A stretch of DNA of 64,000 nucleotides from Bacillus sp. DTU_2020_1000418_1_SI_GHA_SEK_038. Its GTDB lineage: Bacteria > Bacillota > Bacilli > Bacillales > Cytobacillaceae. This document shows positions 59,688 to 64,000 of this stretch, piece after piece. Position numbers and translations under genes: made by a program. The stretch's first letter is position 1; every line of letters starts with the position of its first letter. The stretch covers positions 682,001 to 746,000 of the forward strand of contig NZ_CP135435.1 in the NCBI RefSeq assembly GCF_032341175.1, given 5' to 3'. The notes beneath the pieces are model-generated. The model made no database searches. It saw nothing but the letters and a program-made list of their open reading frames with translations, and was not told where the DNA came from.

Positions 59688-59733
59688 AGCCAGTACTAGA
59701 GGGAAGCTCCGGTCTAGAACTGGCGATTTTTTA
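59688..59733 (+). terminator. Terminator after the small hydrophilic protein
   Basis: GCCAGTACTAGA (59689-59700) pairs with TCTAGAACTGGC (59713-59724), followed by GATTTTTT. Confidence 0.88.
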
Positions 59734-59781
59734 AATCAATAGTATTTTCAGCAAGCTTTTTTATTTTTGGAAGCACTTTGT

Positions 59782-60186
59782 CTAAGATCTATATTTCATC
59801 CCGACTGTAAAAACTTCAAATCCAAGCTTTTCGTAATAGGGAGATTTCTTTTCCTCGCTTAATAATTGAATATGTAATTTCGAAGCTTTACCCTTTTCCA
59901 CTAATCTCAGGACAATTTCCTTCCCAATTCCTTTGTTTCGATAGTCTGGATGGACAATGACCCCGCAAATATATCCATTTATAAGTCCGTCCGAAATTAT
60001 TCTTCCAGTACCGATTAGTTGTTCACGATCATAAGCACTTAAAACAGACCAGCTTTGAACCATAGCTTTGTGTAAAAGATCCTTAGGTAAATTCAAAAAG
60101 TCATTCCAGCCTTCAAGCTGGTAGAGCTGATAAAGTTGATCAGGATTCGGAACTTCAGCTGTATATTTAATAGATTGTTCTTCCAT
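59782..60186 (-). CDS. GNAT-family N-acetyltransferase
   Basis: A 134-residue acetyltransferase with the acetyl-CoA motif VHPDYRNKGIGKEIVLRLVEKG and a C-terminal YYEKLGFEVF, both typical. The N-terminal half is variable, as expected for substrate recognition. The gene stands alone and its substrate is not evident. Confidence 0.9.
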   Translation of the reverse strand: MEEQSIKYTAEVPNPDQLYQLYQLEGWNDFLNLPKDLLHKAMVQSWSVLSAYDREQLIGTGRIISDGLINGYICGVIVHPDYRNKGIGKEIVLRLVEKGKASKLHIQLLSEEKKSPYYEKLGFEVFTVGMKYRS

Positions 60187-60444
60187 AGTTTACTCCTTCA
60201 TTCATTGATATAGAAATAATTCTCTATTTCATTTAGAATTCCTTTAATACAAGTTAGTTGCTCATAAATACTCGAAAAAAACAAATTAAATGAGGTATAA
60301 TATATTTGGAGACAAGAGAGAGTAACTAGCATTAAAGGAACATTTACCCAATCGGGAAGTTATTTTGAAAAAGTATTGAAGAAATAACCTATTTCGTATT
60401 AATATTTTTTATGTAGATCCAAAGTGGAAAGAGAGTGGTCAAGT

Positions 60445-61164
60445 ATGGGCCGTAAATGGAATAATATTAAAGATAAAAAAGCATCAAAAGATGCAAATAC
60501 TAGCCGTATATATGCTAAATTCGGGGTCGAAATTTATGTTGCTGCCAAACAGGGCGAGCCAGATCCGGAAGCCAATCAGGCATTAAAGTTTGTATTGGAA
60601 AGAGCAAAAACATACAATGTTCCAAAACATATCATTGACCGTGCGATTGATAAAGCAAAAGGCGGTTCAGAAGAGAACTATGATGAGCTTCGATATGAAG
60701 GCTTCGGGCCTAACGGTTCAATGGTTATTGTTGATGCATTAACAAATAACGTGAATCGTACAGCATCAGATGTGCGTGCGGCGTTCGGGAAAAACGGCGG
60801 AAATATGGGTGTAAGCGGATCAGTCGCTTATATGTTTGATGCCACGGCAGTTATAGGACTAGAAGGTAAATCAGCAGATGAAGTACTTGAAATCCTTATG
60901 GAAGCAGATGTAGATGCACGAGATATTTTAGAAGAAGACGAAGCTGTTATCGTCTATGCAGAACCAGATCAATTTCATGCCGTACAAGAAGCGTTGAAAA
61001 GCGCAGGTGTAACCGAATTTACAGTTGCCGAAATTACAATGCTTGCCCAAAATGAAATCACATTGCCAGAAGATGCACAGGAGAAATTCGAGAAAATGAT
61101 CGATGCCCTTGAGGACTTAGACGATGTGCAGCAAGTGTATCATAATGTTGATTTAGGTGAATAA
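60445..61164 (+). CDS. yeeN: YebC/PmpR-family protein YeeN
   Basis: A 239-residue protein starting [27 protein letters not shown], nearly collinear with B. subtilis YeeN and ending in [17 protein letters not shown]. Further family stretches are [15 protein letters not shown] and [30 protein letters not shown]. YebC-type proteins were called transcription regulators; some members relieve ribosome stalling at proline runs. The ATG at 60445 has GAGAGTGG upstream, so the seven-codon extension in the open frame is not needed. A terminator follows. Confidence 0.94.
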   Translation: MGRKWNNIKDKKASKDANTSRIYAKFGVEIYVAAKQGEPDPEANQALKFVLERAKTYNVPKHIIDRAIDKAKGGSEENYDELRYEGFGPNGSMVIVDALTNNVNRTASDVRAAFGKNGGNMGVSGSVAYMFDATAVIGLEGKSADEVLEILMEADVDARDILEEDEAVIVYAEPDQFHAVQEALKSAGVTEFTVAEITMLAQNEITLPEDAQEKFEKMIDALEDLDDVQQVYHNVDLGE

Positions 61165-61236
61165 AACCATTAAGTTTAAATATTAATTGTGAATTGGCAA
61201 TTAAAATGAAAAGAGAGTTAACATACTTTCAGTTGG

Positions 61237-61272
61237 AAGAGCGTTGTTCAATAACAATGCTCTATTTTTTTG
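61237..61272 (+). terminator. Terminator after yeeN
   Basis: AGAGCGTTGTT (61238-61248) pairs with AACAATGCTCT (61253-61263), followed by ATTTTTTT. Confidence 0.9.
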
Positions 61273-61320
61273 CAAAGAATTGCGGAAAATAAAAAGCCCT
61301 CTTTGCCTGTCAGATCCCAC

Positions 61321-61339
61321 TTAAAATATCATATTTTAA
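61321..61339. promoter_or_regulatory. 19-bp perfect palindrome
   Basis: TTAAAATAT-c-ATATTTTAA lies between two terminators downstream of convergent genes. Its place is odd for an operator; it may be part of the terminator region or a protein-binding site. Confidence 0.35.
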
Positions 61340-61341
61340 AT

Positions 61342-61381
61342 AGGAAAGGAGTAGCAATCTAAGCTACTTCCTTTCCTTTTG
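61342..61381. terminator. Hairpin after the DsbA-like gene
   Basis: AGGAAAGGAGTAGC (61342-61355) pairs with GCTACTTCCTTTCCT (61363-61377); T-rich DNA lies on its + strand side and A/T-rich DNA on the other. Confidence 0.7.
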
Positions 61382-61396
61382 ATTAATTTTCACTCG

Positions 61397-62326
61397 CTAT
61401 TTTGTTGATGTAAAATATAATTCCCCTAGAAGTTCCTTCACCTGAAAACTACCTGGTGTAAGCTCTTTTTCAATAAAAGTGTTAATAGCTGATTTTTCAA
61501 CATCGTACATCACTTCAATTTCTTTTGAAAATAGAAGTTTTTCTTTTTCGAGTAAGGTAGAAAGGGCTGGTTGTTGTTTTGGCTGCAGCTCTTCCACATT
61601 TAGAGCCTTCTTTAATCCGTCAACATAGTATTCAAACGGACGGCCACCAACAATTTTTACGCCTTTATTTTCCTCATTGATCATTATTATAGTAGGGAAA
61701 CCTCTGGCACCTAAGCTTCTAGTAAGAGCAAAATCTTCATTCAATAATTGTTGTCCGATTGGTTGTTTTGCTTCATTTACAATGGCCTCTCCATTAAGAC
61801 CAAGTTTATTTACGATTTCAATCAGAACTGACGTATCTGAAATATTTTGATTAAATGCGAAAAGTTCTTCTCTTGCACGGCGTAAATATTCGAATGCTAA
61901 TGCATCACTATGATTTTTTTGAATTACTTTAAATACACGTGAGGGTGGGTAGGATGATTGAACAGGATTATCAATCATTAAAGAGCCGTCAATAGGCATT
62001 CTTGAGTATTCCCCAACTTCTCTCCAGTGACCAGCAACATCGGCTGGTTTATAAATTCCGTTTGCAGGATCGATTGGTCCATCGTGCCATTTTTCCAGCA
62101 AACCACCCATAACCGTATGAAAATTAAAATAGTCTCCATACTGCTCTACAAAACGACGGAGATTAGGTTCAATTGCCCAGCAATGAGAACAAATAGGATC
62201 AGTCACATAATAAAGATTAACCGATTTTTTTGGCTGGTTAAAATCAATAACCTCCATTTCTTCCTCTTCTGCTACTCCGCATACACCTGTTTCTAAATCA
62301 CAAATCATATTATTGTTGTTCGACAT
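61397..62326 (-). CDS. DsbA-like / SpxH-related thioredoxin-fold protein
   Basis: About 309 residues with a thioredoxin-like DsbA fold. The active-site pair is CSHC in VTDPICSHCWAIEPNLRRFVEQYG, and a cis-proline region follows in LGARGFPTIIMI. The opening VTDPICSHCWALEP resembles SpxH (YjbH), the ClpXP adaptor of Spx, and the FrnE group; the C-terminal part is longer. There is no signal peptide, so it is cytosolic. Two more cysteines lie near the N-terminus (CDLETGVCG). I chose the ATG at 62326, preceded by GGAGGAAAA. The divergent TetR gene probably regulates it. Confidence 0.82.
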   Translation of the reverse strand: MSNNNNMICDLETGVCGVAEEEEMEVIDFNQPKKSVNLYYVTDPICSHCWAIEPNLRRFVEQYGDYFNFHTVMGGLLEKWHDGPIDPANGIYKPADVAGHWREVGEYSRMPIDGSLMIDNPVQSSYPPSRVFKVIQKNHSDALAFEYLRRAREELFAFNQNISDTSVLIEIVNKLGLNGEAIVNEAKQPIGQQLLNEDFALTRSLGARGFPTIIMINEENKGVKIVGGRPFEYYVDGLKKALNVEELQPKQQPALSTLLEKEKLLFSKEIEVMYDVEKSAINTFIEKELTPGSFQVKELLGELYFTSTK

Positions 62327-62420
62327 ATTCTTTTCCTCCATTCATTTAATATCTACTATCTATAGTGTCTGAAAAATAAGCCTCTTATTTGCTTTACAAT
62401 TGTATTTTAGTACATAATGA

Positions 62421-62458
62421 AAACGACCAATACCGTTAGTTCATTGTATCTGTCGTTT
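62421..62458. promoter_or_regulatory. Candidate operator between DsbA-like and TetR genes
   Basis: AAACGAC (62421-62427) and GTCGTTT (62452-62458) form a 7-bp inverted repeat with 24 bp between the arms, in the divergent promoter region. Confidence 0.4.
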
Positions 62459-62505
62459 ATACAACACATTGGAAAAATTGTTGAAAAAGTAGGAGGGAGT
62501 TGTAA

Positions 62506-63078
62506 TTGACTCAACCAAAGACTGATCCCCGAATTCTGCGTACGCGTAAATTAATTATGGATTCCTTTATCGAACTTTCCGGTAAAAAAGAATTTAAGGA
62601 TATTACCGTTAAGGATATTACTACAGAGGCCATGATCAATCGTGCCACTTTCTATTATCATTTTGAAGATATATATGATTTACTCGATAAGGTACTATCA
62701 GAAGTACTATTGATTAACTTGAATGGTCATACATTTGAGCAAAACGCATTCAATGAAGAATCGATGATTAGTATTTTCATAGCTATAACGGACTTTCAAA
62801 AAACTTTATCCAACCGTTGTCATAGAGGATACGAGGATACGATTGCCCGTATAATAAGGGAACAACTCGAAATCATTTTTTACAAAATGTTAGGAAAGCA
62901 ATATCCAACACAAGATGAGCAAGCTCTCAAAATTACCTCAGCCTTGCTAAGTTGGGGAATTTACGGAGTTTCTGTCGAATGGAGAAGAAGTGGACAGGAG
63001 ACACCGCCTGAAGAATTTATTAAATTAGCGATACCTTTTATCATGTCTGGGATTGATTTTGGGTCAAAACCTAATTAA
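62506..63078 (+). CDS. TetR/AcrR-family regulator (190 residues)
   Basis: A TetR-type repressor with the helix-turn-helix FKDITVKDITTEAMINRATFYYHFEDIYDLLDKVL and a helical ligand domain containing CHRGYEDTIARIIREQLEI. The start is TTG with GGAGGGAG 6-7 bp upstream. It is divergent from the DsbA-like gene, so a redox or electrophile signal is possible. It also lies directly before the FMN reductase, but a terminator and a separate HxlR-type promoter lie between them. Confidence 0.9.
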   Translation: MTQPKTDPRILRTRKLIMDSFIELSGKKEFKDITVKDITTEAMINRATFYYHFEDIYDLLDKVLSEVLLINLNGHTFEQNAFNEESMISIFIAITDFQKTLSNRCHRGYEDTIARIIREQLEIIFYKMLGKQYPTQDEQALKITSALLSWGIYGVSVEWRRSGQETPPEEFIKLAIPFIMSGIDFGSKPN

Positions 63079-63088
63079 ACATATTAAG

Positions 63089-63131
63089 GAGCCTGTTTTG
63101 ATTAATCTTTTTCAAAAACAGGCTCTTTTTA
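63089..63131 (+). terminator. Terminator after the TetR gene
   Basis: GAGCCTGTTTTTG-type arm at 63089-63099 pairs with AAAAACAGGCTC ending at 63124, followed by TTTTT. Confidence 0.85.
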
Positions 63132-63294
63132 ATTTGTTTTTATATTCCTTCTGGCTTTATGCATAGCTGACTTAAAAGTGATATCACTTTTTTAACATGA
63201 ACAAACAACAGATTTCTCCAAAGAGTCTTTCATCCTCTCTAATATCATATTACCTTATAATTAGATATTAAAACACTTATTCAAACTTAGTTAC

Positions 63295-63323
63295 TTGACA
63301 AAATATAATTATATAAATAAACT
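63295..63323 (+). promoter_or_regulatory. Promoter of the FMN reductase
   Basis: TTGACA at 63295-63300 and TAAACT at 63318-63323 with a 17-bp spacer. The palindrome begins at 63323, the same 28 bp from the -35 box as at 1045-1073. Confidence 0.7.
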
Positions 63324-63339
63324 TACTTACATAAAGTAA
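63323..63339. promoter_or_regulatory. Candidate HxlR operator, copy 2
   Basis: TTACTT-acata-AAGTAA, identical to copy 1 over 19 bases (63323-63341) and in the same place relative to TTGACA. It predicts that the reductase is in the same regulon as the monooxygenase-ribA-ribD operon. Confidence 0.78.
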
Positions 63340-63508
63340 CTGATTGGAAAGGAGGTTCAAGCAGCCAAACACTCAGATGAGGCTGGCCTTGATGAAGTGA
63401 GATTGTTCTAAAGTGATAAACAACAAGAATTAGTATTAAAAATGGTGGTGTAATAGGATGAGTTTTTTAGAGAAACTATTTGGGAAAACAACGAAGGAGG
63501 AAGAACCA

Positions 63509-64000
63509 ATGGCAGAGAAATTAAATATTGGAATTATTTTAGGAAGTACACGTGACGGACGTGTCAGTCCACAAGTAGGAAATTGGGTAAAAGAAATTGC
63601 AGACAAACGCGGAGATGCAAACTATGAAATTGTAGATATTGCTGATTTCCAATTACCGTTTTTAGGAACAACTGATGGATCTGAGCCGGGAATTGCAGCC
63701 TGGAATGAAAAGCTTGCTAACTTGGATGGTTTCATATTCATCGTTCAAGAATACAATCACAGTATCACAGGAGCATTAAAAAATGCACTTGATTTTGCTC
63801 GTGAAGCATGGAACAACAAAGCTGCCGGAATCGTAAGCTATGGTTCAGTCGGCGGAGCTCGTGCAGCAGAACATTTACGTGGAATTCTCGGAGAATTAGC
63901 GGTTGCTGATGTCCGTACACATCCAGCCTTATCACTGTTTACAGATTTTGAAAATGGAACAGACTTTAAACCAGCTGAAATGCATGTTGGTACAGTAAAT
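63509..64000 (+). CDS. NAD(P)H-dependent FMN reductase / azoreductase family, 3' truncated by window
   Basis: At least 164 residues of a flavodoxin-fold reductase. The phosphate-binding loop is GIILGSTRDGRVSPQVGNW, and the FMN contacts lie in VQEYNHSITGALKNALDFAREAW and SYGSVGGARAAEHLRGIL. AAGGAGG lies 8 bp before the ATG at 63509; an in-frame ATG at 63458 (adding MSFLEKLFGKTTKEEEP) has a weaker site but cannot be ruled out. Such enzymes reduce quinones, azo dyes or free FMN. Control by the HxlR-type site fits quinone detoxification, as with YodB and AzoR1 in B. subtilis. Confidence 0.9.
   Translation, partial: MAEKLNIGIILGSTRDGRVSPQVGNWVKEIADKRGDANYEIVDIADFQLPFLGTTDGSEPGIAAWNEKLANLDGFIFIVQEYNHSITGALKNALDFAREAWNNKAAGIVSYGSVGGARAAEHLRGILGELAVADVRTHPALSLFTDFENGTDFKPAEMHVGTVN

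Overview
The window is a stretch of chromosome from a low-GC, endospore-forming Firmicute, most likely a member of the Bacillaceae outside the B. subtilis group. Reasons: strong AGGAGG ribosome sites with frequent TTG and GTG starts; many orthologues of Bacillus genes (mtnE, xpaC-yaaN, yclM-type aspartokinase, yeeN, the mrp operon, an FbpB-type small protein); soluble and membrane orphan kinases of the sporulation-kinase type; and a B. cereus-like RsbK/RsbM/RsbY set for sigma-B control. No rRNA, tRNA, CRISPR array, prophage or complete insertion sequence was seen. The genus cannot be fixed from this window.

Layout. 1-4.3 kb: the tail of an amino-acid ABC transporter ATPase, then a HxlR/YodB-like regulator divergent from an FAD monooxygenase - GTP cyclohydrolase II - RibD operon. 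4.6-7.2 kb: a TetR regulator divergent from a DHA2 drug exporter. 7.5-9.8 kb: an RsbT-like kinase translationally coupled to a histidine kinase fused to an RsbR-type STAS module. 9.9-22.5 kb: mtnE, proline dehydrogenase, an RND exporter, a secreted M28 peptidase, a methyltransferase, a Cys/Met PLP enzyme and xpaC-yaaN. 22.6-35.1 kb: a sporulation-type kinase, a half-size flavoprotein, a second M28 peptidase, a DMT exporter, a hydroxyacid dehydrogenase, an MBL hydrolase, a TerD-zinc ribbon-TerB protein, an ASCH protein and glnS. 35.5-42 kb: a TPR-dynamin-like GTPase, an RsbK-like hybrid kinase and a CheR-type methyltransferase. 42-48.8 kb: a KdpD-type USP protein beside the seven-gene mrp Na+/H+ antiporter operon. 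49-64 kb: a minimal tyrosine recombinase, an RsbY-like phosphatase, aspartokinase, preQ1-riboswitch/queT, tandem glycine riboswitch/lpd-purU, FbpB-like protein, Mn2+ riboswitch/TerC, a PilZ protein, a DUF418 protein, yeeN, a DsbA-like protein with a TetR regulator, and a truncated FMN reductase.

How parts may work together. The 17-bp palindrome between the HxlR regulator and the monooxygenase operon recurs, with 19 bp identical and at the same distance from a TTGACA box, in front of the FMN reductase at the far end. This predicts a small flavin and redox regulon. Two separate general-stress branches are present: an RsbK-RsbM-RsbY phosphorelay, and the unusual RsbT plus HisKA-STAS fusion. Three metabolite or metal riboswitches (preQ1, glycine, Mn2+) lie within about 3.2 kb.

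Intergenic DNA is rich in repeats: two arrays of exactly 52-bp units, one array of 51-bp units with three identical copies, a 21-bp array, a dispersed ~165-200-bp repeat present twice, and two palindromic mobile-like elements. Coordinates, motifs and frames were read by eye. Family names come from recognition of motifs, not from a search.
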